Shown here: piece by piece, positions 8,233 through 17,762 of the stretch | Numbering within the stretch: position 1 is the stretch's first letter | Layout of the letters: the number at the start of each line of letters is the position of its first letter | Assembly (NCBI GenBank): GCA_041690255.1 | Contig: JAWLHU010000007.1 | Span: forward strand, 124,001 to 188,000 | Length of the DNA: 64,000 bases | Source of the DNA: JAWLHU01 sp041690255 | GTDB lineage: Bacteria > Bacillota > Sulfobacillia > Symbiobacteriales > Symbiobacteriaceae | Direction of reading: 5' to 3' | Notes under the pieces: model-generated | Told to the model about the DNA's origin: nothing | What the model saw: only the letters and a program-made list of their open reading frames with translations | The model's database searches: none | Program-made: the position numbers and the translations under genes

Positions 8233-9960
8233 ATGTCGTTGGGCAGTTTCCTGACCATCATCCAACTGTTCTTCGGTGTCGTTATCGGGATCTACTTCTG
8301 GAACCTGCTGAGGAGCCAGCAGGGGAACCGGGTGGCTGTCGAAAAGGAGTCCCGCAAGGAGATGGACAAACTCCGGCGCATGCGGGCAATCAGTCTCACG
8401 GAGCCGCTCGCAGAGAAGACCCGCCCAACCAGCTTCGACGAGATCGTCGGGCAGAAAGAGGGGCTGAAGGCGTTGCGGGCTGCACTCTGTGGACCAAACC
8501 CGCAGCATGTGCTGATCTACGGTCCGCCAGGCGTGGGAAAGACCGCGGCGGCGCGCCTGGTCTTGGAAGAGGCGAAGCGGAATGTCCTCTCTCCCTTCAA
8601 GAAAGAGGCGACCTTTACGGAGTTGGATTCGACCACGGCCCGGTTCGACGAACGAGGCATTGCCGATCCGCTGATCGGTTCGGTGCATGATCCGATCTAC
8701 CAGGGCGCCGGCCCCCTGGGAATAGCAGGAATCCCCCAGCCAAAGCCCGGGGCGGTGACGAAGGCCCACGGGGGCATTCTCTTTCTCGACGAAATCGGCG
8801 AACTGCATCCGGTCCAGATGAACAAGCTACTGAAGGTGTTGGAGGATCGTAAGGTCTTCCTGGAGTCGGCCTACTACTCGGCGGAAGACCCGAATGTGCC
8901 GACGCACATTAAGGATATCTTCGAGAACGGTCTGCCGGCCGACTTTCGGCTGGTGGGTGCTACAACCCGCTTGCCGCACGAGATTCCGCCGGCGATTCGC
9001 TCTCGCTGCATGGAGATCTTCTTCCGCCCCCTTTTACCCGACGAGGTGGCCCAGGTGGCCAGGCGTGCGGCGGAGAAGGTGGGCCTGAGCATTGAGCAGG
9101 GTGCACTGGATGTGATCAAGCGCTATGCCACCAATGGGCGCGAGGCGGTCAACATCGTCCAGATCGCTGCCGGAATCCTCTCGGGCACCAACCGGCGGAC
9201 GATTCCGCGGTCCGAGGTGGAGTGGGTGATCAACTCGGGCCAACTTCAGCCCCGTCCGGACCGGCGCATCCCGGCTCTGCCGCTCGTCGGCTACGTAAAC
9301 GGCCTGGCGGTCAGCGGCCCTAACGTTGGCCATTTGCTCGAACTTGAGGTCGACGTCAGGCCTGCCAAGTCACCGGGTCACGGGGTGGTCACGGTCACTG
9401 GTGTGGTGGACGAGGAGGAGATGGGCGGCCCCGGCCGGACCATGCGGCGCAAGTCCATGGCCAAGGGGTCGGTGGAGAACGTCCTGACGGTGTTGAAGCA
9501 GTACCTTGAGGTGGATGCCCGGGATTACGATATCCACGTTAACTTCCCCGGCGGCGTCCCGGTTGATGGCCCCAGCGCCGGCGTGGCGATCGCTACGGCG
9601 ATCTACTCTGCCTTCACAGGCCGGCCTGTGGACAACCGGCTGGCGATGACCGGCGAGGTCTCGATCCGTGGTCTGGTCAAGCCGGTAGGCGGGGTGGTGG
9701 CGAAGGTGGAGGCTGCCCGACAGGCGGGCTGCACCCGGGTTCTTATCCCTTGTGAGAACTGGCAGGAGTCCTTCCGAGATCTGGTTGGCATCACTGTGCT
9801 GCCCATGGAGCGGCTGGATGACCTCCTGGCTGAGGCGCTTCGAGTGGATGATGCGATCGAGAGCCCAGCGGTGGCGGAGGACCGCCAGATGCCGGCACCG
9901 CTACTGGAGATCCCGGCGATCCCGCAGCCGGCCATCTCCGTCTCCGGTGTCGACTCCTAG
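8233..9960 (+). CDS. lonB: Membrane-anchored ATP-dependent protease LonB
   Basis: 575 aa Lon-family protease lacking the long N-terminal domain of LonA. It has an N-terminal membrane helix (residues 5-25), AAA+ Walker A GPPGVGKT (97-104), Walker B ILFLDEIGE and a C-terminal Lon protease domain with the Ser448-Lys491 dyad (GPSAGVA; VVAKVEAARQAG). In Bacillus, LonB is a forespore protease, so its presence fits a Bacillota host. ATG 8233 follows GGAGGAGGG at 10 nt; the open frame extends back to 7969 but overlaps clpX and its terminator. Confidence 0.93.
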   Translation: MSLGSFLTIIQLFFGVVIGIYFWNLLRSQQGNRVAVEKESRKEMDKLRRMRAISLTEPLAEKTRPTSFDEIVGQKEGLKALRAALCGPNPQHVLIYGPPGVGKTAAARLVLEEAKRNVLSPFKKEATFTELDSTTARFDERGIADPLIGSVHDPIYQGAGPLGIAGIPQPKPGAVTKAHGGILFLDEIGELHPVQMNKLLKVLEDRKVFLESAYYSAEDPNVPTHIKDIFENGLPADFRLVGATTRLPHEIPPAIRSRCMEIFFRPLLPDEVAQVARRAAEKVGLSIEQGALDVIKRYATNGREAVNIVQIAAGILSGTNRRTIPRSEVEWVINSGQLQPRPDRRIPALPLVGYVNGLAVSGPNVGHLLELEVDVRPAKSPGHGVVTVTGVVDEEEMGGPGRTMRRKSMAKGSVENVLTVLKQYLEVDARDYDIHVNFPGGVPVDGPSAGVAIATAIYSAFTGRPVDNRLAMTGEVSIRGLVKPVGGVVAKVEAARQAGCTRVLIPCENWQESFRDLVGITVLPMERLDDLLAEALRVDDAIESPAVAEDRQMPAPLLEIPAIPQPAISVSGVDS

Positions 9961-9976
9961 CCTGGGAAGCTGAGGA

Positions 9977-10003
9977 AGAGCCTCCGGGAGGTCCGGAGGC
10001 TCT
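9977..10003 (+). terminator. Terminator after lonB
   Basis: A perfect 11-bp stem, AGAGCCTCCGG (9977-9987) with CCGGAGGCTCT (9993-10003), and a 5-nt loop; the T tail is weak. Confidence 0.65.
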
Positions 10004-10164
10004 GTTCATACCCTGCAAGTCTGAATAGCAGCCTTGTGGCGGGCGAAAGCTAAGGCCGCTAAATCTCTCCTCAGGCGGGGATCAGCGCGAACCTGAGGGC
10101 GGGGTGGACTCGTCTTAAGATCACATGGTTTTCCAGCACAATGGATGGCAGTTCGCATCCGGTG

Positions 10165-10173
10165 TGCTAGAAT
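10165..10173 (+). promoter_or_regulatory. Probable lonA promoter (extended -10)
   Basis: TGCTAGAAT, an extended -10 with no good -35, 35 nt before the lonA start. No CIRCE or CtsR heat-shock operator was recognised nearby. Confidence 0.4.
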
Positions 10174-10207
10174 CTAAATCGAAGGCTTTAGCCAGGAGGT
10201 GACACCG

Positions 10208-12610
10208 GTGGCCAACGAGCGTACGGGCAAACTCACTACCCTCCCGTTGCTCCCGCTGAAGGGCCAGATCGTCTTCCCGACCATGATTGTCCCCCTTGAG
10301 GTCGGTCGGGAGAAGTCGATCCGAGCCGTCGAGCAGGCAATGGCCGAAAATCGTCGCATGGTCCTTGCCATGCAGAAGGATGCCAAGGTCGAGGCTCCCG
10401 GGCCTGACGATATCTATACCGTTGGTACCGTGGTCGAAATCAAGCAGGTTGTGAAGGTTCCGGGTGGAACGATCAAGGTTGTCTTCGAGGGCGTTTCCCG
10501 CGCCAGGATTGACCACTATGTCGAAGAGGAGCCCTACGTCCGGGTTGCCGTTGAGGACGCGCCGGAAGATGCGCCCAAGACACCCGAGACAGAGGCGCTC
10601 ATGCGCATGGTGATCAACCAGTACGAGCGGTATATTAAGTCCTCCAAGAAGGTTCCTCCTGAGTCGCTCGTAACCGCCGTGCAGGTAGAGGAGCCGGGTC
10701 GGCTGGCGGACACGGTGGTCGCCTATCTGACCAACCTCGAAATGAAGGACAAGCAGTCGGTTCTTGAGGCGTTCGATGTAACCGAGCGGCTGGAGCGGGT
10801 CTCGGACATCCTCACCCGAGAGATGGAAGTCCTCGATCTGGAGCGGAAGATCAATGTTCGGGTCCGCAAGCAGATGGAGAAGACCCAGCGGGAGTACTAC
10901 CTGCGGGAACAGATCAAGGCGATTCAGAAGGAGCTCGGCGAGCGGGACGAGAAGGGGACCGAGGCCGAGGAGTTTCGCAAGAAGGTGGAGGAGCTTGGCC
11001 TTCCCGACGACGTGAAGGAGAAGGCGCTTCGTGAGGTGGACAGGCTGGAGAAGATGCCGCCCATGGCTGCAGAAGCGGTCGTGGTGCGCAACTACCTGGA
11101 CTGGATCACAAACCTGCCCTGGAACCAGTTCACCGATGACAACATCGATCTGAAGCACGCGGAGGCGGTCCTGGAAGATGAGCACTTTGGCCTGAAGAAG
11201 CCGAAGGATCGCATTCTGGAGTACCTGGCCGTGCGGAAGTTGGTCGCCAAAATGAAGGGTCCGATCCTCTGCCTCGCCGGCCCCCCTGGCGTTGGCAAGA
11301 CGAGTCTGGCCAAGTCGGTTGCGAATGCTCTGGGGCGGAAGTTTGTTCGCATCTCCCTTGGTGGCGTACGCGACGAGGCCGAGATTCGGGGCCATCGCCG
11401 GACATATGTCGGCGCTCTGCCGGGACGGATCATTCAGGGCATGCGGCAAGCTGGTTCCAAGAACCCGGTCTTCCTGCTGGACGAGATCGACAAGATGTCC
11501 TCGGACTTCCGGGGCGATCCCTCCTCGGCGCTGCTTGAGGTGTTGGATCCGGAGCAGAACGCCACCTTCTCTGATCACTACATCGAGTCATCGTTCGACC
11601 TCTCCAACGTCCTCTTCATCACGACAGCCAATGTGGTCTGGAATATTCCACGGCCCCTGCTTGACCGCATGGAGCTGATCAGCATCTCCGGGTACACCGA
11701 AGATGAGAAGGTCGAGATTGCAAAGCGACACCTGCTCCCCAAGCAGCGGAAGGATCACGGCATGACCGAGGAGAACCTGGAGGTCTCAGAGAACGTGCTC
11801 CGGTCCATCGTCCGGGAGTATACCCGGGAGGCCGGTGTCCGCAACCTCGAGCGCCAGCTGGCCAATGTGTGCCGCAAGGCCGCTCGGGAGATCGCAACGG
11901 GCGACACCAGCATCGTGCGGGTGACCACTCAGAACCTGCACATCTACCTCGGTGCCCCGCGCTTCCAGTGGGGCAAGAAGGCCAAGGAGGACCAGGTGGG
12001 TGTGGTGACCGGCATGGTCTACACCGAGGTTGGTGGCGATGTGATGCCAATCGAGGTTTCGATCATGAAGGGGAAGGGTTCCCTCATGCTGACCGGCAAG
12101 CTTGGCGAGGTCATGAAGGAGTCGGCCCAGGCGGGCTTCTCCTACATCCGCAGCCGGGCCAAGGAGCTGGGAGTAGAGGAAGACTTCCACACCAAGCACG
12201 ATATCCACATTCATGTGCCTGAGGGTGCCGTGCCAAAGGAGGGGCCCTCCGCCGGTATCTCCATGGCAACGGCGGTCGTTTCGGCTCTCACTAGGCGTCC
12301 GGTGAAGGCGAACGTGGCCATGACCGGCGAGATCACTCTGCGGGGCCGCGTTCTGCCAATCGGTGGCGTGAAGGAGAAACTCCTGGCCGCGCATCGGGCT
12401 GGAATCACCGAGATCGTCCTCCCCAAGGAGAACGAGAAGGACCTGGAAGAGATCCCCGGGAACATCCGCAAGAAGCTGGAGATCCACCTGGTCGAGCATA
12501 TGGACGAGGTTCTCCGCATCGCCCTGAGCGACAAGGAGCAGGATGAGATCATCCCGCCGCCTGACCAACTTGGGGTACCGGAGACCCATGCCGACGGACC
12601 CGTGGTCTAG
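10208..12610 (+). CDS. lon: ATP-dependent protease La (LonA)
   Basis: 800 aa full-length Lon: N-terminal substrate domain ([21 protein letters not shown]), coiled linker, AAA+ module with Walker A GPPGVGKT (about 358-365) and Walker [10 protein letters not shown], and a protease domain with Ser681 (GPSAGIS) and Lys722 ([14 protein letters not shown]). It degrades misfolded and regulatory proteins in the cytoplasm. GTG 10208 is chosen because AGGAGGT (10194-10200) is 7 nt upstream; the earlier GTG at 10199 overlaps that ribosome site. Confidence 0.96.
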   Translation: MANERTGKLTTLPLLPLKGQIVFPTMIVPLEVGREKSIRAVEQAMAENRRMVLAMQKDAKVEAPGPDDIYTVGTVVEIKQVVKVPGGTIKVVFEGVSRARIDHYVEEEPYVRVAVEDAPEDAPKTPETEALMRMVINQYERYIKSSKKVPPESLVTAVQVEEPGRLADTVVAYLTNLEMKDKQSVLEAFDVTERLERVSDILTREMEVLDLERKINVRVRKQMEKTQREYYLREQIKAIQKELGERDEKGTEAEEFRKKVEELGLPDDVKEKALREVDRLEKMPPMAAEAVVVRNYLDWITNLPWNQFTDDNIDLKHAEAVLEDEHFGLKKPKDRILEYLAVRKLVAKMKGPILCLAGPPGVGKTSLAKSVANALGRKFVRISLGGVRDEAEIRGHRRTYVGALPGRIIQGMRQAGSKNPVFLLDEIDKMSSDFRGDPSSALLEVLDPEQNATFSDHYIESSFDLSNVLFITTANVVWNIPRPLLDRMELISISGYTEDEKVEIAKRHLLPKQRKDHGMTEENLEVSENVLRSIVREYTREAGVRNLERQLANVCRKAAREIATGDTSIVRVTTQNLHIYLGAPRFQWGKKAKEDQVGVVTGMVYTEVGGDVMPIEVSIMKGKGSLMLTGKLGEVMKESAQAGFSYIRSRAKELGVEEDFHTKHDIHIHVPEGAVPKEGPSAGISMATAVVSALTRRPVKANVAMTGEITLRGRVLPIGGVKEKLLAAHRAGITEIVLPKENEKDLEEIPGNIRKKLEIHLVEHMDEVLRIALSDKEQDEIIPPPDQLGVPETHADGPVV

Positions 12611-12617
12611 CGCAGCG

Positions 12618-12650
12618 AAAGGCGGAGGGAACATTGTTCTCTCCGCCTTT
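12618..12650 (+). terminator. Terminator after lonA
   Basis: AAAGGCGGAG pairs with CTCCGCCTTT, with an inner GAAC/GTTC extension and a short T tail. Confidence 0.8.
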
Positions 12651-12693
12651 TACTGGGTTGACTCCTTCCCACTATAGGAGGTAGACGGCAAGC

Positions 12694-13431
12694 ATGGCTC
12701 TCTTCCCCGAGTTCGTACTCAGCGCCGCTGCGGCATCGCAATTCCCGGGCGACGCGCTACCCGAGGTTGCCCTGGTCGGGCGCTCCAACGTGGGCAAGTC
12801 CTCCATGATCAACGCCCTTGTACGCAGCAGCAAACTGGCCCGCACGTCCAACACGCCGGGGCGTACCCAGACACTCAACTTCTATCGAATCTGGCCGGAG
12901 GGCAAGCCGAGATTAGGCGACCCCAAGGCTCCAGAGGACAGGACTGACCGGTTCACCCTAAAGGGCTCCGCACTTGAGGCTGCCCAGCAGAGCGGTGCCT
13001 TCTACTTCGTCGACATGCCTGGTTACGGATTTGCCAAGGTCTCCGAAACTCAGAGGAAGGCCTGGCAGAGGCTGATTGAGGGCTACTTGACAAAGCGTGA
13101 GACGCTGCAGGGTGTCATTCAGATCGTCGATCTGCGGCACCCGCCCAGTCGCGAAGATATCGCCATGTGGGACTGGCTCCGGCATCATGACAAGGTCCGT
13201 CTCTGCCTTGCGACCAAGACGGACAAGGTGAAGAAGAACCAGTGGCCCACGCACTTAAGACAGATTGTCCAGGACCTTGGCATGCGGTCCATCACCTCGC
13301 CTGGGTACGAAACTGCGGTTGATCCTACAGCCGAGCCGATTCTGCTCTTCTCTTCGGAATTGGGCTATGGCCGTGAGGAACTATGGAATTGGGTGATTCG
13401 TTTGGTTCGGAAAGATATGAAAAGTATATGA
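12694..13431 (+). CDS. engB: Ribosome biogenesis GTPase EngB/YsxC
   Basis: 245 aa TrmE-Era-EngA-YihA GTPase. G1 is GRSNVGKSS (about 29-37), G2 lies in NTPGRTQTLNFY, G3 is DMPGYG, G4 is TKTDK and G5 is near LLFSS. It assists 50S subunit assembly. It is longer than the usual 195-210 aa: roughly 35 extra residues sit between the G2 strand (NFYRIWPEG) and the G3 strand (FYFVDMPGYG). Following lonA is the Bacillus arrangement (lonA-ysxC). A TAGGAGG site precedes the ATG. Confidence 0.94.
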   Translation: MALFPEFVLSAAAASQFPGDALPEVALVGRSNVGKSSMINALVRSSKLARTSNTPGRTQTLNFYRIWPEGKPRLGDPKAPEDRTDRFTLKGSALEAAQQSGAFYFVDMPGYGFAKVSETQRKAWQRLIEGYLTKRETLQGVIQIVDLRHPPSREDIAMWDWLRHHDKVRLCLATKTDKVKKNQWPTHLRQIVQDLGMRSITSPGYETAVDPTAEPILLFSSELGYGREELWNWVIRLVRKDMKSI

Positions 13432-13513
13432 TTTCATGTGGCTGTTTCCTTCCAGGAAGGACGTATGATAGCATTCCTTCTGATAGCACCGAAGTTTCCT
13501 GGAGGTAAGAACT

Positions 13514-15016
13514 ATGCGCCTATCGCGCCTGCTGAACCCGCTGCAGTGGAACTTTGGCCCCCGTAGCACTGCCACGCTTCTCACCTGGGCCGTACTTCCG
13601 ATTGGCGTGGTAGGCTTCCTTGTGGTCCGTAGCATCCGCCTTGGGGCGACCGATGCTGGTCTGACCCCAGATCAGGTAGAGGTGCTGATCAACAGGATGC
13701 TTATGACGGCCCTCTGGCCTATCATCGTCATCCTGGTGGTAGCGGTCGCAGCATCGATTCTCTTTTCCCTGGTAGTGGTCCAACCGCTTTGGCGCCTGCG
13801 CCAGGGCATGGAGCGGATCGCACAGGGGGACCTGTCGCATCCGGCTCTGCCCGTCACCAGCCAGGATGAGGTCGGCCAGATCACGAACTCATTCAACGAC
13901 ATGGCCGTACAGCTTCGGGAAATGGTCCGGACCATCGCCGCTACGGCCACAGACCTGGACGGAGCGGTTGGAAGACTGGAACGGAGCGCCAGGGAGAGCA
14001 GTCAGGCGAGTGAAGCCTCTGGTAGACAGGTGGATCAAGTCCGGGTCACCGCCGAAAAGCAGGCGGAGCAGGCCGCTCTCGGCACACGAGCCATTCGTGA
14101 GCTGCAAGACGCGGCTGGCCAGGTTGCATCCGGAGCTGAGGCCCAGGCCAGCGAGGTGGAGGCGGGTGCCGAGACGGTCCGGCAGATGGCCACAGCCATT
14201 GAACAGGTGGCCCAGGCCGCGGGTGTCGTGGCTGAGGCTGCTTCCCGGACCCGGCACGCAGCCGATGATGGGAGCGACGCGGTCCGGTTGTCGGCCGGCG
14301 GCATGGACCAGGTTCGAAACCGTGTCCTGGAAGCTGCTGAGAGGATTCGGCAGCTCAGTGTGAGCCTGACTCATGTGGACGAGATCCTCCAACTGATCAC
14401 GGAGATCGCCGGTCAGACCGATATGCTGGCACTGAACGCTGCGATTGAGGCGGCCCGAGTCGGCGAGCACGGAAGGGGCTTCGCCGTGGTAGCAGGCGAG
14501 GTCCGGCGGCTCGCCGAGCGGTCCCGGTCGGCGGCGGCTGAGATTGCTGGCCGGGTGGAGACACTGCGTGAAAGCGCCGATGCAGTGGTCGAAACGATGG
14601 AGGCCGGCACCCAGGATGTGGAGCGGGGCGTGGTCCTCTCACGCCAGGCCGGTGAAGCGTTGGAGCGGATTATGGATGCAGTGGCCGAGACCCAGCGGCA
14701 GGTGGAGTCCATCTCCGCTGCCTCTGAGGAGATCGCAGCGGCCAGCAACCAAGTCGTGAACGTAACGGTTCAGTTGTCGGCCATTGCCGAGGAGAACGCC
14801 GCAACAGCCGAGCAGATGCTGAGCAGCGCCCACACAGTGACTGAGTTGACCACAGCGGTGGAGGGCGACGCCCGGAAGAACCAGACGGCTACGGCGACCA
14901 TGGCGGCCAGTGCAGTCCAGGTACGCTCTTCGGTCGAGCAGCTAGCTGCGCTGGCAGGAGAGGTCGCCGGTATGGCGGTCAAGCTTCATCGGCACGCCGA
15001 GCGGTTTCGCTGCTAA
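13514..15016 (+). CDS. Methyl-accepting chemotaxis protein without an extracytoplasmic domain
   Basis: 500 aa. Two membrane helices (about residues 18-36 and 62-92) are separated by only about 25 residues, so no ligand-binding domain faces outside. A HAMP domain (about 92-145) and a long coiled-coil signalling domain follow, with the hairpin-tip motif [41 protein letters not shown] split around residue 300. It should signal to CheA/CheW encoded elsewhere, perhaps sensing membrane state or a partner protein. Confidence 0.9.
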   Translation: MRLSRLLNPLQWNFGPRSTATLLTWAVLPIGVVGFLVVRSIRLGATDAGLTPDQVEVLINRMLMTALWPIIVILVVAVAASILFSLVVVQPLWRLRQGMERIAQGDLSHPALPVTSQDEVGQITNSFNDMAVQLREMVRTIAATATDLDGAVGRLERSARESSQASEASGRQVDQVRVTAEKQAEQAALGTRAIRELQDAAGQVASGAEAQASEVEAGAETVRQMATAIEQVAQAAGVVAEAASRTRHAADDGSDAVRLSAGGMDQVRNRVLEAAERIRQLSVSLTHVDEILQLITEIAGQTDMLALNAAIEAARVGEHGRGFAVVAGEVRRLAERSRSAAAEIAGRVETLRESADAVVETMEAGTQDVERGVVLSRQAGEALERIMDAVAETQRQVESISAASEEIAAASNQVVNVTVQLSAIAEENAATAEQMLSSAHTVTELTTAVEGDARKNQTATATMAASAVQVRSSVEQLAALAGEVAGMAVKLHRHAERFRC

Positions 15017-15020
15017 GGAG

Positions 15021-15055
15021 AGGGCCCTGCATCCCCCTTGGGAATGCAGGGCCCT
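15021..15055 (+). terminator. Terminator after the chemoreceptor gene
   Basis: AGGGCCCTGCAT... pairs with ...ATGCAGGGCCC with a small bulge, followed by TTGTTA. It lies between convergent genes and may work in both directions. Confidence 0.7.
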
Positions 15056-15067
15056 TGTTATGATTGG

Positions 15068-15997
15068 CTAATCGCCCTCCGCGGCCGCTGCTTTCGTTCG
15101 GCGTCTGCCAACGGGCAACTCAGCGAGAATCATGCCAGCCAGGATCAGAGCGGCACCAAGGTAGCCTCGGGGAGTGAGCGTCTCCCCGGCCAGCAGGTAG
15201 GCGAAGAGGGCGCCCCAAACAGGCTCTGCGGAGAAGATCAGGGCGGTGTGGGTCGGGGTCGTGAAGGGTTGGAGCACGTTCTGGAGGAGGAAGGCGGCGG
15301 CGCTGGCAAGGACGCCGGTGATCAGCCACGAGACCACGACATAGCTCGGGCCGCCAAACCAGTTCACGTTCGGTATGCCTGGGGCGAGGGTACCCTTCTC
15401 CAGCAGATGCATCACCCAGGAGAGCCCGCTGGCTGTACCCAACTGAATTACGGCCAGTGCGATCGAGTTGTGGGCGCCGGCAAACCGGCTCACACCAGTG
15501 ATATGGAGCGCAAAGCCAATCGCACAGAGAAAGACCAGCAGATCTCCGTACGTAGGCAATAGATCGGCGTTCAGCGAGAGGAGGGCCAATCCGGCTGTTG
15601 CTGCAGCCACGCCGAGCCAGGAGCCGGGGGTGGGCCGCCGCTTCAGCCAGATCACCGCCAGCACCGGGACCATTACCACGGAAAGCCCGGTAATGAAGGC
15701 TGCCTTGGCGCTGGTCGTGTAGGCCAGACCGAAAGTCTGAAATGCGTAGCCTGCGAACAGAAAGATGCCCAGCAGTCCGCCGGCTGCCCAAGTCCGCCAG
15801 GGCAGGTCACGAAGGCGCCGCCAGAAGATGAGCCCGAGGAGGACCGTTCCAAGTGTAAACCGAGCTGCGAGGAACCAGTAGGTTGGCACGCCACCCGAGC
15901 CCAGGTCAGTGGCGTTCTTAACCAGCGGAAACGTGGCTCCCCAGACCGCTGCGACGGCCAGAAGTAGTAGGTCTGCCTGCCAGGTCCGAATCCGCAC
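15068..15997 (-). CDS. DMT/EamA-family membrane transporter
   Basis: 309 aa with ten predicted hydrophobic helices arranged as two EamA repeats; the first begins LLLLAVAAVWGATFPLVK and the second around residue 150. The family exports metabolites, amino acids or drugs; the substrate cannot be read from sequence. It diverges from a MarR regulator gene 242 nt away, which suggests MarR control of this exporter. Confidence 0.85.
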   Translation of the reverse strand: MRIRTWQADLLLLAVAAVWGATFPLVKNATDLGSGGVPTYWFLAARFTLGTVLLGLIFWRRLRDLPWRTWAAGGLLGIFLFAGYAFQTFGLAYTTSAKAAFITGLSVVMVPVLAVIWLKRRPTPGSWLGVAAATAGLALLSLNADLLPTYGDLLVFLCAIGFALHITGVSRFAGAHNSIALAVIQLGTASGLSWVMHLLEKGTLAPGIPNVNWFGGPSYVVVSWLITGVLASAAAFLLQNVLQPFTTPTHTALIFSAEPVWGALFAYLLAGETLTPRGYLGAALILAGMILAELPVGRRRTKAAAAEGD

Positions 15998-16150
15998 CCC
16001 ATCATTCCTCCAACGATCGAAACGTAGATGATACGAATTGTAGCAAACAAAAGCACGTCGGTCTACCGTCCTTCTGTATCGCCAACACTACGGGGTTCGT
16101 TCCAAATTCAACCTTTTTAACTAAAGATGAGAAAAAATCGTCCAAACCTA

Positions 16151-16202
16151 TTGACTCAATCTTTCCACTTGATATAATAGGATTAGAACGTTAATGCGTT
16201 CT
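16151..16202 (+). promoter_or_regulatory. MarR-gene promoter with overlapping inverted-repeat operator
   Basis: TTGACT (16151-16156), a 16-nt spacer, TATAAT (16173-16178), then the inverted repeat AGAACG-N6-CGTTCT at 16185-16202, covering the predicted transcription start. An 18-bp dyad here is the expected place and size for a MarR-type autoregulatory operator. Confidence 0.65.
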
Positions 16203-16239
16203 TTATCATCACAGGTGTGGAGAGGGAGGGGGAGCGGAA

Positions 16240-16707
16240 ATGAGTCAGGCTCAGTCGGTGGTTACCGCAGGGGAACACATGGTTCCTGAGACTCCCGAAT
16301 CGATCCTACCCTTGATTCAGCTCGTCTCTGACCTCGTCGCCCGCCGATTTGACAGGTTCCTCACCAGCAGCTATGGACTAACGATACCCCAATATCAACT
16401 GCTGCTCGCTGCGCTTCGAAACCCGGAGATGACCCTGGGTGATCTCAGCGAGTACCTGAATTGCAGCCGTGGTAACGTAACAGGGATCGTGGATCGGCTG
16501 GAACGCGACGAGTGGCTGAAGCGGGAGCGAAGCCTGGACGACCGCCGAGTGATCACGGTGCAACTCACGGAGAAGGGTGTGAAGATCCGCGACATTGAGC
16601 GAGAGATCACCCAGCAGATGCAGGAGTTGGCCGGAATCTGGAGCACGGTCCAGCAGAAGTCCCTTCACCGTGACCTGACACAGATCTACACACACTTAAA
16701 GGATTAG
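16240..16707 (+). CDS. MarR-family transcriptional regulator
   Basis: 155 aa winged-helix protein. The recognition region LGDLSEYLNCSRGNVTGIVDRLERDEWLKRERSLDDRRVI splits into the usual MarR helix-turn-helix and the wing with the DxRxxxVxLT signature (DDRRVITVQLT). Terminal helices form the dimer interface. It probably represses its own promoter and perhaps the divergent DMT exporter. The inducing ligand is unknown. A GGAGAGGGAGGGGGAG stretch supplies the ribosome site. Confidence 0.9.
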   Translation: MSQAQSVVTAGEHMVPETPESILPLIQLVSDLVARRFDRFLTSSYGLTIPQYQLLLAALRNPEMTLGDLSEYLNCSRGNVTGIVDRLERDEWLKRERSLDDRRVITVQLTEKGVKIRDIEREITQQMQELAGIWSTVQQKSLHRDLTQIYTHLKD

Positions 16708-16716
16708 GCATCAAGC

Positions 16717-16750
16717 GCCGGGCAGAAGCCGTGAATGGCTTCCGCCCGGC
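16717..16750 (+). terminator. Hairpin after the marR-type gene
   Basis: GCCGGGC/AGAAGCC pairs with GGCTTC/CGCCCGGC. The T tail is poor, so termination may be inefficient. Confidence 0.5.
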
Positions 16751-16865
16751 CTTCGTCTTGGTATTGTCACCGACAATTCCCTGGAGGGAGGTCGACAGGA
16801 GCCGTCGAAACCAGAGCCCGAACCGGGAAGACCGAGATTACAGCAGAGGACGGGCTGTTTACGGC

Positions 16866-17426
16866 ATGGTAACAACGGAAAGCTCACGAAAGACCGTATT
16901 GGCCGGTCAGTTGACGGTCCTACGTCCGATCGTCGCGACCGATCTGCCAGTCCTGCAGGCCTGGGATGCTGATCCAGCGATCATTGCCCTCATGGGCCGC
17001 CGGTTTGCGGATCAGATCCCGGAGAGCTGGCTGAAGTCGCTCCGTAGCGCCCGCACTTGCCAGGCATGGCTGATCGAGTTACCCGAAGGCAGGCCAGTCG
17101 GTGAACTCGAACTGGCACAGATCAACTGGCGGGCGGGGACGGCTGAGGTTCGCATCTGCATTGGCGACAAGGATTGCTGGGGAAAGGGCATTGGCACTGA
17201 CGCACTCGCCGCCGCACTGACGCACGCGTTTGATGCGATGAAGCTCGAGGCAGTCTATCTTCGAGTCTTCGAGACCAATACTCGGGCAACGCGCCTTTAT
17301 GAGCGGCTCGGATTCCGCGCACAAGGTATTCTCCCGCCAAGTGCACGGCGTGGTGATCCCGCCTCCGTGCTCCTTATGAACCTGACTCGCCGCCGCTGGG
17401 CGTCCAGGCAACTGGTGACGGCTTGA
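16866..17426 (+). CDS. GNAT-family N-acetyltransferase
   Basis: 186 aa, resembling ribosomal-protein-type (RimJ/RimL-like) acetyltransferases: an N-terminal LRPIVATDLPVLQAW start, the acetyl-CoA pyrophosphate loop as IGDKDCWGKGIGTDAL, and the C-terminal VFETNTRATRLYERLGFRAQG signature. Substrate unknown. The frame is open back to 16731, but that part overlaps a hairpin; ATG 16866 is chosen because homology-like sequence begins shortly after it, though its ribosome site is weak. Confidence 0.8.
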   Translation: MVTTESSRKTVLAGQLTVLRPIVATDLPVLQAWDADPAIIALMGRRFADQIPESWLKSLRSARTCQAWLIELPEGRPVGELELAQINWRAGTAEVRICIGDKDCWGKGIGTDALAAALTHAFDAMKLEAVYLRVFETNTRATRLYERLGFRAQGILPPSARRGDPASVLLMNLTRRRWASRQLVTA

Positions 17427-17432
17427 CTCCTG

Positions 17433-17461
17433 TTGACAACGGGCTGGCAAGATTCTATGAT
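17433..17461 (+). promoter_or_regulatory. valS/T-box promoter
   Basis: Consensus TTGACA (17433-17438), an exact 17-nt spacer and TATGAT (17456-17461), immediately upstream of the T-box leader. Confidence 0.8.
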
Positions 17462-17469
17462 GGCTGTAT

Positions 17470-17739
17470 ACCAAAGTGCATGAAAGGCGTTGAAGCGGAG
17501 GAGTAGCTCAAGAGGCCGCCCACAGCGAGGAAACCCCGTTGGGTGTAAGGGTTCCCGGGCAAGGCCAGAGCGAAGTCGCCGCTGATGCCGCTCTCCTGAA
17601 CCCGGGCTGAGGCCGGTCGTAGGGAGCGCCGGGCTTCGCCCGTTACAGCGCAAGAGAGCCCTCGTCCTTCCTCACAGGCGGGGGAAGTAAGGTGGTACCG
17701 CGAGCCCCGGCTCGTCCTTATTGGACAGCCGGGGTTTTT
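17470..17739 (+). promoter_or_regulatory. T-box riboswitch controlling valS
   Basis: A structured leader of about 270 nt. The conserved T-box AAGGTGGTACCGCG is at 17689-17702, followed by an intrinsic terminator: CCCCGGCT (17705-17712) pairs with AGCCGGGG (17727-17734), then TTTTT. The T-box sequence would pair with the 5' side of the terminator to form the antiterminator when uncharged tRNA binds. The downstream gene predicts tRNA-Val. I did not assign the specifier codon with confidence. Confidence 0.93.
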
Positions 17740-17762
17740 ACGTTTTGAGGAGGGCGTTTTCC

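Noticed and set aside
10010..10200. Possible heat-shock operator (CIRCE or CtsR) before lonA
   Set aside because: Neither the TTAGCACTC/GAGTGCTAA dyad nor a CtsR heptad repeat was found.
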